A DNA stretch of 64,000 bases from Bagarius yarrelli (GCA_005784505.1 VCAZ01000045.1:853501-917500); one strand, 5' to 3'. Positions 1 to 13,700 are shown, numbered from the stretch's first letter. Numbers and translations are program-made. Notes: generated by a model not told the origin, from the letters alone.

Positions 1-420
1 TTGATTGTTTCCCCCTATTAGGATAGGTATTTATACCCTTGTGTTTCAGGCTGTTTTTGTGTTGTTTTGTTGCAGCTCACAGTCAGTTTTGGGGTGATGT
101 TATCGTTTCAGTCAAGTTCATGTTTATGTCCTATTAATGTCAGGTCAGGTTCTGTCAGCTTAGTTTTATGGGGTGTTTTAAGTTATTTGTTGGTTTGTTT
201 GTTTACGTTATTTTGAATAATGCGTTTGCATGCAACCTCAACCTATAAATCGAGACGGATAGCGTCACCCACCATGATGTGTCACTCTCCTGTTGGATTA
301 ATTACACGTGCTTTAGACCAAGGTCATGCAGCCAACAGTGTTTTTGATGCAGTTCAAGTTCCTAAAGTGGGAACCCTGGCCTCAGACCTTGTGTGAAATA
401 AATAAATCACCGCAGACATG
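1..420. other. Unassigned T/G-rich segment, possible old LTR end
   Basis: There is no supported gene here. The stretch is T/G-rich, then ends in a polyadenylation-like AAATAAATAAATCA near 398-411. That layout resembles the 3' part of a fish LTR or a gene 3' end, but no partner LTR, coding region or splice site is visible. The left edge of the window cuts it, so the assignment stays open. Confidence 0.2.
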
Positions 421-3295
421 CTTCAAAACATAGTGTAAAACCCTCCAATCAAATAGAAATGGACAACTTAATATTAATACCTGTGGTTTTAGAATCGATT
501 GTTTTTTTGAAGTATTTTTACCTATATATTGTATATTGAAATATGCGGTTATATTTTAGCAGATAAAATATAGACCTGATATTAAACTTTTGAAGCTGAG
601 TAGCATAGATAATTACAGTCCCCATCTGTTATCACAGTCTTGTATATTTTTTATATTACAAGATCGGACAACAAGCCTGAGTAGAACAGAAATTCTACTA
701 ATAGATAAACATGCCTGAGGCAAAACATCCATCGGGGTAGCAGATATTTTCAAAAGTTGCACTGTGCCAAACTCTGAATGTGCTGTATCAGAAAACAAAT
801 AACCAAGGCCATGGTGTATTTATTGGGTTGGATATGTGCCAGGTAAATCCAGTGACATTTGGGTGAAATTGCTTTTTTTGCCCTAAATGATTGTATATAA
901 ATTCAAGAATTGTGTGCATCAGTACCAAAATGCTACAGCAAATTGTAGACATGTTAATTATGATAATATAGGTTTAAAAATCCTTTCCAACCTTTTATTT
1001 TTGAAAGAGAATAAAACACAATGGGATGTTTGAGAAAAAATATAGCAAGAAAACTGTTAATAAACACTGACACTGAACAATTTTACCTTAAACCTAACCA
1101 TTAAATTGATGTCTGCTCAGAAAGAGCTTTGTTGAGAAAAGATTCTATAAAGAAAGATAATGTAAAAATTGTGTTTGTGTAATTTATCCTGTGTTTTGCC
1201 TTGCAGCTGACTCTGCTGTGAGATGCTAACAGAGCTGTGCTATAAATCTACTTACAACCTGTTGAATATAACTTAATTACCATTATTGTTCTACAAAGAC
1301 TAATTCTTCCAAAAGCATTTGTGATTTTTTTTTTTTTTAATTTTTGTCTTCCAATACAATGCCGGAATTCTTACGGAATTAAAATTACGATAAGGTTTTA
1401 TCCAAAAGGCACTGCATGTGAAAAAGAACATAGAAATAGCACATTTAAATTTTCAAGCACATTTTAAACATTTGCAATCCTATTAAGTATTTTAGCTTTT
1501 TTTATTTATTTAGGAAGTTTTAAGAAAACATTGTTAATTGTTAGTCTAAAATTGTTAGTTTGTGATTTAACCTATTGAATTCAAGAAGCAGCAACAACAA
1601 AAATATTACTAGTCAAATATCGTAATGTAGTATTGAGAAAACAAGAAAACAAAGAGAAAGAAAAAGAAAAGTGGAAAGAAGAAAAAGGACAAGAAGAAGC
1701 ACACTTTCCATGAATTATTTTTCTTATTTCAAAAAATGGTATTGTAAACCAGTAATAAGGCCATACTGGCCACCAGTTGCTTATACTTGTACAAATACGA
1801 TATTAAAATCAGGGCTTTTACCAACTGTTGATATTTTTACACTACTTTGTTTTATTAATAATAACATTTTATTTATCAGCACCAATAGTATAAAACATTT
1901 ACAAAAATTAGACAAACTATTAAAAAAAGGTCATTAGAAATACATTATGAATATTACATATAACAGGTTTAAATAGAATATTTAATGCTAAACAGTTGTT
2001 GATTAGAAGGTTATCAGAGAGTCTAAGGTTCTCATATCAGCGGGTCAATTATTCCAGATGCGACTGAGGGCTCTGAACCCCATGGTGGACAATTGAGCTG
2101 GTTGGTATTGTAAGCTGGTTAGCATGAGAGGATTAGAGTGTGGCCATAGGTGTGTATAATTGGAGAAGGTTGGACAAATATGATGGCACTTAGAAGAATT
2201 TTGTAGTATATACGGAGCATAACAGGCAGTAAGTGGAGCCAGTGATGTTTTATTATATTATTAGATATAAGATATTTTATTAGAAGTGATTCACAAATAG
2301 TGAACAATAAAGTTAATGCACATATAACTGTATAAGATAACATTTAAAAACCTGTTAAAAATTTTGCTAATTTCCAGACTGTGATGTTTTCTATTCAACA
2401 TCTGTCACTTTGCAGTTAGCGGTGTCTATTATTTTTTAAAGAACATGCTAATTTGCACTGCATTTGGAGTTGGATTCACATATATGCAAAGCTTAGCTCA
2501 GTATGTAATCAATCACTGCATTTTTCTTTACCCGTTTTTTCTTGCTCTGACTTCTCATTATTGTCCTTTCAAATATGTATGAATGCAAAGAGCCAGTTTG
2601 ATTTATACTACTTAAGTTTTTTTTTTACGCCATAAAACAGAAAGCAATTTTATCATTCATGCACTTGGAACCAAAACAAACCTGAAACAGACCTAACAGA
2701 ATCATGAAAAATAAAAACAAGCATTAATAGAATAGAACTTTGTTTGGAAAATGTGAGAAGTATTTTTGTCTGGAGTTTTGATTCTCTTTGATGCTCAGCT
2801 TTTGTTTGGGTTTTTTTAGGAAAAAGATGACTTATTATATACTGTGACTATTAAGCTTCACTCCACTGTCTTTTTAAACTTGTCCAGTGATGGACTAGTT
2901 AGAGACACTGTTGCCGATTTCATATGTGGTGTTTGAGAATGAGACTTGTCTGCAGTTTTCCTACGCACTTACTGAAATCCAGCAGGCGGACTTTCAGGAG
3001 CACACAATAGCTTAGAGATCTCTGCTGTTTGGCTTTTAATGGTAGATGAAAGGTGTACTTCGATTTAGGAGGCTTGGTAAAAGGTACGATGGAGCTATAA
3101 GATGGTGAGAATTTAACATTACAAAAGAAAGCAATGTACACGTTAGCTGTCTGGTGGCTCCATATATCTTCTTTGCTTATTAGATATTTTACAAATAAAT
3201 AATATTCATTTTTAAAAAATCAAAATAGATTTCCAACATTTTTTTCAAATGTTATCCCGAGATTTCTCTTCCCAAGTCTGATTTTAATCCTAAAG
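421..3295. other. Intergenic AT-rich stretch, nothing recognised
   Basis: Only short open frames occur (the longest is 88 codons at 1671-1937). None resembles a known protein or has splice-site support. Poly-T and poly-A runs and AT-rich text dominate. I see no RNA gene or named repeat. Confidence 0.5.
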
Positions 3296-3299
3296 AAAG

Positions 3300-3990
3300 C
3301 AAAAGTTAATCTTAATCTACCTCTTAATCCACCTCTTAATACCACCACTATCACCTCACAATTATAGAAACCATCAACAGCGCAATATAACACAGCGTGG
3401 AATTACAAAGAGAGAGACATTTCATGTACTGAGGGTAAATACTGTTTAAATTATATTTAACTTATAACATGACAAAAACATAATAAATAAATAATAGTAA
3501 ATCAAATACATAATACTCACTAGAAATGCTGATTTTTTATAGACAAAATTCATCCTTTTTTTTTAGTTTTGCTAGTTGAACTTGGCTGTAACAGTTTTGC
3601 TCTGATCAACCAATCAGAAGAGGGAAAAATGCTGACGTTATTGCTGGCCCTGTAAGGGGAATTTTAAATCTGATTGGTTAAAGAAACAGTTCTATTGCTA
3701 ATATAGTTTAAGTTACCTCAGCTGGCACTTCTGATTCTGAAGGCCCTGGGCAGATTAGGTTAACATGGCAGCACATAGAGGCCAAAATCTTATTGGACAA
3801 ACAAAAAAATAACATACACATACTGGAGGCAGTGCCGAAAGAGAAACACTACAAAATGAAGAGAATAAACTGTTGGGAATGAATTAATACAATTTCAGGG
3901 AACAAATATTAGAATTCAGGTTCTAAATGTAGGTCAGTGCTTCTGATAGTGTTTGAAAGCCTTGCTGGTCCAGACGGCCCAACACTGCAA
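3300..3990 (+). repeat. Dispersed repeat family A, copy 1
   Basis: This segment shares ordered blocks with 47786-48585 (same orientation) and, in reverse complement, with 43968-44346. Shared blocks include CTCTTAATACCACCACTAT near 3340, TAACATGACAAAAACAT near 3466, GGCTGTAACAGTTTTGCT near 3585, AACCAATCAGA near 3609, ATCTGATTGGTTAAAGAAA near 3669, TGCTAATATAGTTTAAGTTA near 3695 and GAAGAGAATAAAC near 3858. It carries one CCAAT box in each orientation (ACCAATCAG and CTGATTGGTT). No coding capacity or terminal inverted repeat was found. It could be a solo LTR or a non-autonomous DNA element; I do not recognise the family. Confidence 0.7.
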
Positions 3991-4802
3991 GAAATGAATA
4001 AAATTACTAAAAGTTGTCTTAAATATACTTAATACTTTTTTTTAAATGCAGCAGAATATTCTGTTGGTGGCCTGTCTGATAATTATATTAATTGCAGTAA
4101 TAACTGGTGCAATATCGCAATGATAAATGAGGAAACAATTAAGGCAAAACAAATAAGCAAATTTTGCAATCTCATTAGCACAGAACACAATTACCAGTGG
4201 CAGCTGACATCTTTCTGTTCATTCATATTTTTAATATTGTTGTTTTCACACTGTGTTATCATTTGCTGACTGTAGTCTTTTTCAGATTATCTGGCTATTT
4301 TCTAAATAACTAGCAAGAAGTAGAACAAATATAAACATCAGGAAATTGTTAATATATTAGTAGTAATGGTAACTAGAGTAACAGATGAACCAATGAAATC
4401 ATGTATATGTTTTATTTAATACCTGTGTACAACATGGCCAAAATTGCAATTATATAAGCAGAAAATTCATTTTATTATTAACATAAAGTCTGTTTTGTTA
4501 AAGTATCAATGGTTCCTTAATAAAAAATTTAGTAGACATATGTTGCCGTACTGCTATCATATACACTTTCATAGCAATAGTAGGTCAAGCTATTGTAGCA
4601 AAACTGAGCACATCTATTGCAGTGCATCTTTATGGTGTCTGTGGTGCATTTCATGGTAATCTTCAGTATCTTAAGGCTGTCCAGATGATTCATTCTTAGC
4701 AGCAGACGGTTTCAACAAGTGAGAAGACTCTAACCAGAAGTAGGGCGTCAGGATGAGTCGAAGCAGAAGGGGTTAGGATGGCTGGTATCTTAGAAGCAGC
4801 AT

Positions 4803-4824
4803 AGAGAGAGAGAGAGAGAGAGAA
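4803..4824. repeat. (AG)n microsatellite
   Basis: About eleven perfect AG repeats, followed by a purine-rich stretch. The surrounding interval 3990-4930 holds no recognisable gene. Confidence 0.9.
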
Positions 4825-4989
4825 AAAGTGATAGAGAGAGAATCAGGTATGCTTTCTGTCATGTAATGTACATGATTGAGACTGCTTGCTGAAGACTAGC
4901 TAGACTAGAAGACAGCATTATTAAAGGTGAAAAGGATCGGGTTGGGGCTGATTTTCTGACTTTCCAACCCAGACCGTAGCTTCCTGCAG

Positions 4990-5540
4990 CCTGTTCAGTG
5001 ACAGTATAAGTTGATCACAAAGATAGACATGAAACTATGAATTTTCACACAACCACCCTAATGCTGCACTTCCTCCCACTGGCTTCCAGTATCTGCACGC
5101 ATCAGATTTAAAAAATTGATGCTTTTCCACAGAGCCAAAAACGAAGCAGCACCCTCCTACTTTAAAGCACTCATCACTACTCACATTGCAGCACACTCCT
5201 TCAGATCCACAAGCACCACTCGACTGGTCCCACCATCCCCTAAGACACAAGGTAGGTCTTCTTTTTTTTTCTTTTGGATCCAAGATGGTGGAATGAACCT
5301 CCCATCAGTGTCAGAATGGCAGAGTCACTGACTGTCTTCAGACCTACATTTTTCTCAAATACCTAGCACTCGATATTTAAAATTAAGATTTCTTTTTATG
5401 TTCCTCTTTTTCAACATGTTTTGAGTTACATTTCGTTTTGTAAATGTACCTGTATTGTGCCCCTGATCAGGGCATCCTGCTAAATGATGTAAATATAAAT
5501 GTGAATCTAAATTCTAAAGTAATAGATGTTAATGACAACA
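4990..5540 (+). mobile_element. LINE 3' end (non-LTR retrotransposon), decayed
   Basis: Translation of 5040-5340 with frame breaks gives the C-terminal tail typical of fish L2/CR1-like LINE reverse transcriptases: an LPPTGFQYL-like segment, then SKNEAAPSYFKALI-like text, then SSTTRLVPPSPKTQG (5200-5250), then W-N-E/M-N-LP near 5290. The 3' untranslated tail follows to about 5540, ending in TGATGTAAATATAAATG-like text. The upstream part of the element is absent (5' truncation, usual for LINEs). The clade assignment is from memory of the family. Confidence 0.7.
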
Positions 5541-5924
5541 CCTAAGACATATTTTTGGGTAATTAAAGGGTGTATATTAAATACAGTCATAGATGACCAA
5601 CAACAGTGAGTCATTTATTCCATAAGTTTTAATTCTCCTTAAAAGTAGACTAGATTTTAAAAAGTGTGTAAGTTTTTCTCATTTTTATTATTCTTTTATC
5701 TTTATGATAATCCTATTTTTTATTGTAAAGCTATTGATTGGTGTTAAATATGTTTAGACTTTATAAACAGGCATCACTGGTTAACTTATGAAAGACTATT
5801 CAAGGTTATAATGATTTGCATAATATATAATGTCAACTGTGCCCATCATTTTAGCATTTTTGGTCCTATATGGAAAACTGCCACAACTTATTATAAACAA
5901 ATTACAGTAAGAATTACAAATTAC

Positions 5925-6165
5925 AAAGCACATTCTCCACTGGATTCTGGCAGTTGCCAACATCAGATTTAAATTACTGATGTTCTCCTACATGGCCAAA
6001 AACAGAACCCATACCCACCTCAGGTCCTCAAGCACTGCTGGACCGGTCCCTGTGTCCTTCAGGGTGCAAGATAATTATGCATTAAGTGTGACTTTTCTCA
6101 GTTCTGGCACCTGGAGGATGAATAAACCTCCTATCAGAATCTCCTATTTTAGAAAAGTTGATTTA
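5925..6165 (+). mobile_element. Second LINE 3' fragment, same family
   Basis: The text from CACTGGATTCTGGCAG through ATCAGATTTAAATTACTGATG, then SSSTAGPVPVSFRVQ (6020-6065) and a W-R-M-N-KPP segment, parallels the LINE tail at 5060-5300. Both lie in the same orientation about 0.9 kb apart. It is more degraded than the first copy and lacks a complete reading frame. Confidence 0.6.
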
Positions 6166-6199
6166 ATGGCTGCTTTTAAACAAACAGTATCTCTTCCTT

Positions 6200-9100
6200 A
6201 AAAGGTTAGTGGATTTGATTTTGCTAAGTAGGATGTGATCCTGGATTAATATTTTCAATCAACCAATGATAACCATCTGATGACATCAGTGTGTGCCGAC
6301 CAAACCCGCCTCAATCTTTTTTTTTTTAATCTTTGCCTCCTTGTAAACCAAATTTTAGAATAATTGTTTTTATTAAAATAAAAAAAAAGACATGAGATAC
6401 TTAAATGACACATGTAATACATTACACACTGTACTAAACAATTGCATGCAACATGTATGTGCAGTTTCCCTCACATTTGTGACCAAAAATAATTGTGAGT
6501 GCGCAGTAAAATGTATTTGGGTTTGCATGCATGAATAAATAGAAAATTCATAGTTGTTTTTTTTATTTACAATTATAAAAATCTGGCTTGTGATTGTTAC
6601 ATTTTAAAAGGTTGCGATTTAATTAAATAAATGTAAACCCTGTTAGTAAGAATGTCGCCCTATTGCATTAGAAATTGTTTTATTCTTCAGTCTAAATTCA
6701 TTAATGTTTATTTTGGATCGTTATAATCAATACAGTCTTAATTTACTAATTTTGTTTCTGGACTCCCATTAATTTAATGTTAATCCAGAATTCATCACTG
6801 TCAGTGAATTGTGTCAGACTCAATGAAATGCCATATTTTTCTTTACATTTTGTTGCTCTTCTACTAGAAGTTTTAGTTTTGTATAGTCAACCGTTGGAAA
6901 TGTAAATGTTTAAAGCATCCTTTCATTTCTGCCATGTTTTTTTTATTCTTAGATCCACATAACTACTTTTGTATCAAAGCGGGGGTATGTAAACTGACCA
7001 TTTGTTTGCACACAGTTTTTTTTACTTTTGTTTTAGCTTTCAACAGTGTTAATTGTATGATTTAGGATGATGGTATCCACCAACTTGCTTTTTCTTTATC
7101 CTTTTTTCTCCAGGGATATTTTGGTTCCAGCACTTTGGTGATGGGTGATGATTTGTTTTTTCTCAAAAGTTGAAACTGTTTAATTAAAAATGCGTTTTAC
7201 ATGACCATCATTAAACAACATGACCAAGTCATTAAACATCTGCTGTCTCGCACTCATACCCAGAATTATAATGACTAGCAGTAAGCACTTTTATGCAAAT
7301 TAGAACAGATAACTCTGTCATGTGTCACGATAACCTTAATTAAAAAGGAACTGCAAAAATGTATCAAACTGCATGAATTGCTATCGTGTTTGCTATTTTA
7401 AACAGTTTGTCCATGAATAACTCTTGCTAGTGATGTTGATTTTCTAACACAATGTGACCATGGAAGGACAGCTATTTATCATCACCTCGAAAATGCCACT
7501 GGAAATAGGTAAGCATGTGCTACACTAAACTTTGATCACTCTGCTAAACTTTAATCGTTATAGTTATTGCTTAAGTAAAGAAAGGCTTATAAAAAAGCTC
7601 TATTTTATAATACAAAATGATACGGTATATAGTTCTACCATTCCTTAATATCTTAGAAAGGTAAGTAAATTATATGACAAGAGGACCGTGAGGACATTTA
7701 AGATTAACTACATAATACTGGTGCATGATAGATCCTAAGCTTCTTCTGGGATGCCAGGCAGTAACACAAAGATGTGAATAAGGTGCTTTTCACACGTTCA
7801 AACATTCACAGTTATTATTTCTCTTTGGTGTTGCCCTGAATACACTTTATTTACATTGCAGATGTTTATGTACAGTTCACAAGACAAAATTATAAGTGAA
7901 TTTAAACGAAAAAAAATAAAATTCTTATAAGGATTGTTTTTGTTGTGTGATAGTTCTATTTCTTACGATTCTTTGGGGAAAAAACCTTCAGCTCTTGCAA
8001 ATTCTTTGCATTACCTGCATCTTCCTCATTTCTGACCCCTTTTCATTCGAGGTTATATGATTCTTTTCACACTGACAGCTAACTAAAGGGATGATTGCAA
8101 AATCTTCTAACATTTACTGATGCTCATAAAGACAGCACAAGATCTAGAGATGTGAACTTTTAGAAGGATGATAATGTAAATGTTTTTTAGTGCTGATATT
8201 TACGTTTTCATTTTATCTGAAGTAATAGCAATTTACTCTGATTATTCTGGCGTTCATCACAAAAATGATCTCAAATCATTCATTTTAATGTGTACTGTAC
8301 ATTGTAAGCAAGGCAAAAATATATCACGCAAGCCTACTTGGAGCCAGGGGTTAATATAACCAATAAGGCTGCTTTTGGCGGCAGGAAAATACAGGGCCCC
8401 TATCAAAAACCCAGACATTTATATAAAGCATGTATACCATTTTAGTTTTCTGTCATATTGTGTATGGTCAGGATATAACCATTAAAATCTAACATTATTA
8501 TTACATTTGTGCAAATTATTATTATTACATTCCCCGCATCTTGCATCAGTGTAGAATTCCATTAACGATGCAGTTATGTCAGCATAACTCCTGGCAGGAC
8601 TGTGATAGAAAATTTGCAAGCGAAGGATTAGGAACACAATAAAGGAGATATGAAAAAAATGTAGAGACAAAATAAATGTGGCCAAATCCCAAATGTTCTT
8701 ATTTTTCATATACTTGTACAGAGTGTTTTTTTCTCCCGGCCCCGGAGAATTACAATGTGCTGGTGGGGCCCCATGCCTAAAATAGCTTAGGGCCCTCTTA
8801 GTCGGCCGATGTTTGAAGCTGTTGAGGGTACATGCTAAACCGTCTCATGCCATGTCATTGTGAAAAAACATCAAATAATATTTTGAAGGAACATAATATC
8901 AGCTTGCAAATCTGTACAGCTACACATCTGCAAACATCAGCATGAAGCGAGTTGCCAAAGTAAATCTGTGCAATACTGACACCTTGTGGAAAGTTTGAAT
9001 TACAAATACTTTTTTTAATTATATTTTTTTAAAAATGAATTATATAACAAATTAGTAAATATGTAAAATATTAAAACACACAATATAACAGCTTTTTTTC

Positions 9101-9230
9101 CCTTTAACGATTATATTTTTATTCCATTTTATTTTTACTCCATATTTTTTTTAATACGGTAAACCTTATAACTCGTGTTGTTAATTATTTGTTAGAAACT
9201 GTAAAAACAATTTTTTTTAAAAAATCTATA
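6200..9230. other. Intergenic stretch upstream of smarcd1, no gene seen
   Basis: AT-rich DNA without a recognisable gene, tRNA or named repeat. A pair of GGGCCC-type sequences near 8394 and 8808 could mark the ends of an old DNA element, but they are too short to support one. Confidence 0.45.
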
Positions 9231-9249
9231 AAGAAACGTTACAGTCGAT

Positions 9250-9336
9250 ACTTCCTGTTTCCTGTCACGTGACACATCTCAGTTTCCCATAGGTGGATTG
9301 TTTGCTCTGTATTTCACCGCGTTGTGTGGAGAGAAG
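9250..9336 (+). promoter_or_regulatory. smarcd1: smarcd1 proximal promoter / 5'UTR
   Basis: Directly upstream of the start codon lie two ETS-type sites (CTTCCTG at 9251 and TTTCCTG at 9258). They are followed by the 10-base palindrome GTCACGTGAC at 9264-9273, a strong E-box of the USF/MITF/TFE type. No TATA box is seen. ETS plus E-box without TATA is usual for a housekeeping promoter. The transcription start is not determined; it probably falls between the palindrome and the ATG at 9337. Confidence 0.5.
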
Positions 9337-9534
9337 ATGGCGGCGCGTGGTGGTTTTCAGCAAGCGGCATCTGGAGGCGGAGGAGGCGGTGGAGGCGGCG
9401 GGATGGGACCAGGACCACCGGTACCGGGTGGAGGAGGACCGGGCATGGCTCCCGGAACACCTGCAGGAAGGATGGGATCCGCGGGGCCGCAGAACCCCAT
9501 GTATCGTTCTCCGATGCCTGGGCCTGGATACCCG
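9337..9534 (+). CDS. smarcd1: smarcd1 coding exon 1
   Basis: 66 codons from MAARGGFQQ to GPGYP. It is very rich in Gly, Pro and Met and includes ten consecutive glycines encoded by GGAGGCGG-type repeats. The donor is GTAAGC at 9535, phase 0. An in-frame ATG at 9298 has no conserved extension, so the start at 9337 is preferred. Confidence 0.95.
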
Positions 9535-9750
9535 GTAAGCGCAAGAACAAAGAGTGCTGGACATCATCAGACGATGCAGGGCTGCACCGTCCCAAATGAC
9601 TCCACACGATCATCTGAAATCAATCTAAAGTGTATAAAATTCAGTAATGACATACTGTGTGAAATGAATTATAGTTTAAATGAGATATTTGGTGATTAGC
9701 CGATTAGTCAGATCTGTAGCCAAGAAGCTAAGTGGTAGTAGCATAGTTGG

Positions 9751-9801
<51 letters not shown>

Positions 9802-10694
9802 TTTTAGTTGATATTTTATCAGTACATCTCAACAATAATACAGTTTAAAGGTATAAATTAGAATTGTTCATATTTTATCATCAGGAATCATAAAGCTGCT
9901 ATGATGTTATTACCATTGAGTTCTGGTTTTATTTGCATGTAATTACATGCTATAAACTAGTCACTTGTGGGGGAAAAAACTGTTTTGATGCTTCAGATGC
10001 TTATGCCAAATGTTACCTAATGTAAAGAAAGTAAAAGTAGTAAAGAGGATAGTTAAATAGCAAACATTAAGGGCCTTGCTCAGGGGCCCAGCTTTTGCAG
10101 CTTACTTGGTCATTGATTTTATATCTTCCATGTGTTGGAGTAGCCAGGCTTTAAGCCTCAGCACCACCATTCTGCCACCATTGGGTCCATGACCTCCCCT
10201 GATGGCCCCTGACCTCCCTCGGGCATGGCCCTGACCCTCCCTCGGGCGGGATGGGCCTGACCCTCCCTCGGGCATGGCCCCTGACCCTCCCTCGGGCATG
10301 GCCCCTGACCCTCCCTCGGGCCCTGCATGGCCCCTGGACCCTCCCGGCATGGCCCTGGGCACCCTCCCTCGGGCATGGCCCCTGACCCTCCCTCGGGCAT
10401 GGGCCCCTGACCCTCCCTCGGGCATGGCATGGCCCCTGACCCTCCCTCGGGATGGCCCCTCCCCTCGGGCATGGCCCCTGACCCTCCTCGGGCATGGCCC
10501 CTGACCCTCCCTCGGGGCCCCTGCATGGCATAATGGCTACCAAGTGCTTTGGACCCCCTGTCAATCAAAGCTGGGATGTGTGGCATAAGGAATTTCCTAA
10601 GGGTTTTTTTTTTAATATATGCATTCTTTTCCTTTTATGGACCAGCAATCAACAGGGAAGGAATGCAATGTTATCACAACCGTCTTATATTTAC

Positions 10695-10737
<43 letters not shown>

Positions 10738-13700
10738 TTATAAAAGATATAAACCTGGTTATTGCCCCAAGTGTCCATTTAAAAAGCATTATTAGCACAA
10801 GGGATTCACCTGCAGAATTGGGATTTTCACATCTGCGTCAAACGTCATCGCTATGCCGTTGTCGCGACACCCATCAGCCATAAAAATTCTACACAAATTT
10901 GTCCGTCCATGGGATACCTTGCCATGGAGAAAAAAAGAAATGCAGTTGGTTATTTATTGTCATGTTACCTGCATAAATTTGGCCCCCACCCAATGCAAAA
11001 CTTGTCATTTACTGGTTATTTAGCAATGATTTTGCTCATGTATCAATGCTACGTACGCACAAAAACTTTGCGTACGCCAGCTTTCACAGTCGGATTTACT
11101 AACAGTGAAATTAACGTGAAAATGTGCATTTTCATATGTTTTTTGTTGTTTTGGGTCCATTGGCGCCTCTTAGAAGTATTATATACTAATTTGTAATGGA
11201 TAAAAAATAGGCTAATTGACATCATATGTTTCTATTAATTATGCAATTAAGTAAGCACATATAAAAGCATGTGCAAATTTAAACAATCCTTAGTCTATGG
11301 CAATGCCAGCTGTATGAGACGGGATCATCCGCATGTCTACCAAGGTTCCCATACGATGCAGTTGACCAGCCAACCATTAAAAGCAATTTACAGCGATAGC
11401 GGGTTTTTCTAATGTAACCAAAGCGATCGATTGCACACACACATTGCTTTAAAGGCGCCATTGAAAGAAGAATTTGCATATGTGAATCGAAAACATTTCC
11501 ATTAAAATAAATGTGCAAATAATATGTAAGGTGGCCTAGGTCAACCCATGAGTCATACATCCTTGAAAACAGCATAGGTTTCAAGTGGGCAGGGTGCGCG
11601 ATGGGGGGCTTCTTGGTGAGTGATGCGTCGATGGTTCTATTTAGGTGTTTTTGGGTTTTGTTTTTTTTTGTTGTCGCACTCTGGTCAGTTGTAGAGCCGG
11701 CAATTGGGCAGTTGAATTGCCGGTGGCGCTGCCTGGATAGGCCTGGGGGGGGTGCGGCTAAAGGTGTGCTGCACAATGTTGGGTTGTGGCAATAGAATTC
11801 CTAATTCAAAGCAAGTCTTTATACATGAGGCCCAAGAAGATAACTAATACAGGCACTTTTTAATACAGTGTGACAAAAGAAGGATTTAAAAAACCGCCTC
11901 CGCGCACTAAAAAGGAGATATAAAATTCCCCCCGCTCATATTTTAGCCGTGTCGCAATCCAACATCTTTACACTGAATATAGGAATAAAATTAAGGTGGA
12001 ATTTTACACTATAACGACAGGACTTGTGGTTTATTCTGGACGGCCAAAAGTTAATTTAGTTTCACTCTCTACTATATAATTAGTGCTGATTTCCCAGCTA
12101 AAGTCCGTTCGGGGGGGTTGTTTGCACTAGAAGAGAAATATATTTTTGTTCGATGGATTTTTTTTTTTTTTTTTTTTTTTTTAGAAATAAATAAAAGCTG
12201 GAATAATATCTTAACTTCACGCAGGTTGGTCATGTCCCGTTGCATTTTAACTACTATCTGTATATAGGCATATATGGGGCTATACATGAAATAGTGTATA
12301 GAGTAGCAGTCTGTCCGTTTGACAAAAATGGACCCATTTTTGTCCCATGAACAGAGAAAGGTATTCTGAAAAGACATTAGTCATTACTGAATGCAACCCG
12401 TCCCTCTTCCCCCTGACAAAAAAACCGTGTTCTACTCGTTTGTCTTGGTGGCCTTGACGACACTCTTTTCTGTTTGCATGTCCACATACTCCGCTCTCGC
12501 TTTTATGCCTCAAGGTCAGAGAAGAATTGCTGTGCTGTGAAAAGATGTACACAATGTACCATTGGTCAGAAAGCACTTACAGAATTGTCAGAGTCGATGG
12601 CCGGCTGGTGAAGGAAACAGTGTGTTGAATCAGCAGCTGGAAAGGTGTGGGTTTCTCAGATGGTGAGACGGAAAGCCGGAGTTTTACCTTTGACTTCGTG
12701 GCGTTTTTTTGGGTTTTTTTCCTTTTTTCATCTGTTTTCTCTTGAACCTTTTGTTCACATGTGGTCTAAAACAGGAAGCCGCTTGTTTGACTTCCTAGCT
12801 CATGGCTTGGTGAGTACGAGGCGTTTGTTTTTGATGGCAGGTTTGTGTTTCTGTTTTGTTTGAGGCGGGATGATGACGTTGATTTGGACAATGTTTCATT
12901 ACACAGATTATTATGGATTTATATCTGTGAAAGATTTTTACATTTACATTTCGGGCATTTTGCAGACGCAATTAATTTAAAGCAACTTCTATTTAAACAT
13001 ATGCACTTTAAGGGCCTTGCGCGGGGGGTCCGTTTTATAGTTTTGGGGAATCAAACCGGAATGTTCAGATTTTTATCTATCTGCCCATCATTTGACCCAA
13101 TCCAAATTCTGAAGTAAAAATTTACATTAATATAATTCCCTAAATGTTCCTAAATAAAAATTTAAGGGCCGTCACCATGTGATCAAAAAAGTAGGGGGCT
13201 GTGCGATTTAGGAAAAAATATCTAATTTCCGATTTTTTTTTTTTTTGTTTTTGTTGTTGTTTTTTTTTTTTTTTTTAATAGATTCCTAAAAATTCCTTGT
13301 AGTCCAGCAGATGCAGCTTGCTTTTCTACCAAATAGATAGTTAGATTCTTGCTACTATTATGCAGTCAGTGCTGCCCAAATGCATTTTAGTTCTAAACAA
13401 ATTAGAGAAAGATATAATATTCCAGCGTTTATTAATTTAAAAAAAAAAAATCCATTAAATACAATTTTTCTTTTAGTGTAAATCACTTTTAATATTAACA
13501 AAAAAAAAGGTAGTTTTTCTTCTGTAAACAAAATATTTTTTTATTCCTTTATTCAGTGTAAAGATGCGAGAGGGAATACTATATCTCCTATCCAGCGCTT
13601 GGATGATGGTTTTTGAACCCCTCTTTTGTCACTGCATTAAAAGGCGCTGTGTCTTTAGCGAGGTAGCGGGTTATAACTTTAGGTAACTCCGGTTGTTTTT

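Noticed and set aside
8394..8815. Possible MITE bounded by GGGCCCC and GGGCCCT
   Set aside because: The inverted match is only about 7 bases and there is no target duplication.
9265..9613. Other open frames overlapping smarcd1 exon 1 on both strands
   Set aside because: Shadows of GC-rich exon 1. Only the frame from 9337 matches SMARCD1 and ends at a valid splice donor.
10102..10586. Three overlapping minus-strand open frames of 107-142 codons rich in Pro, Gly and Arg
   Set aside because: They are produced by the GC-rich minisatellite, which lacks stops in all registers. No conserved domain or splice support.
11279..11776. 165-codon minus-strand open frame in smarcd1 intron 1
   Set aside because: No recognisable domain. 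It overlaps a possible old DNA transposon, so it is noted only within that tentative entry.
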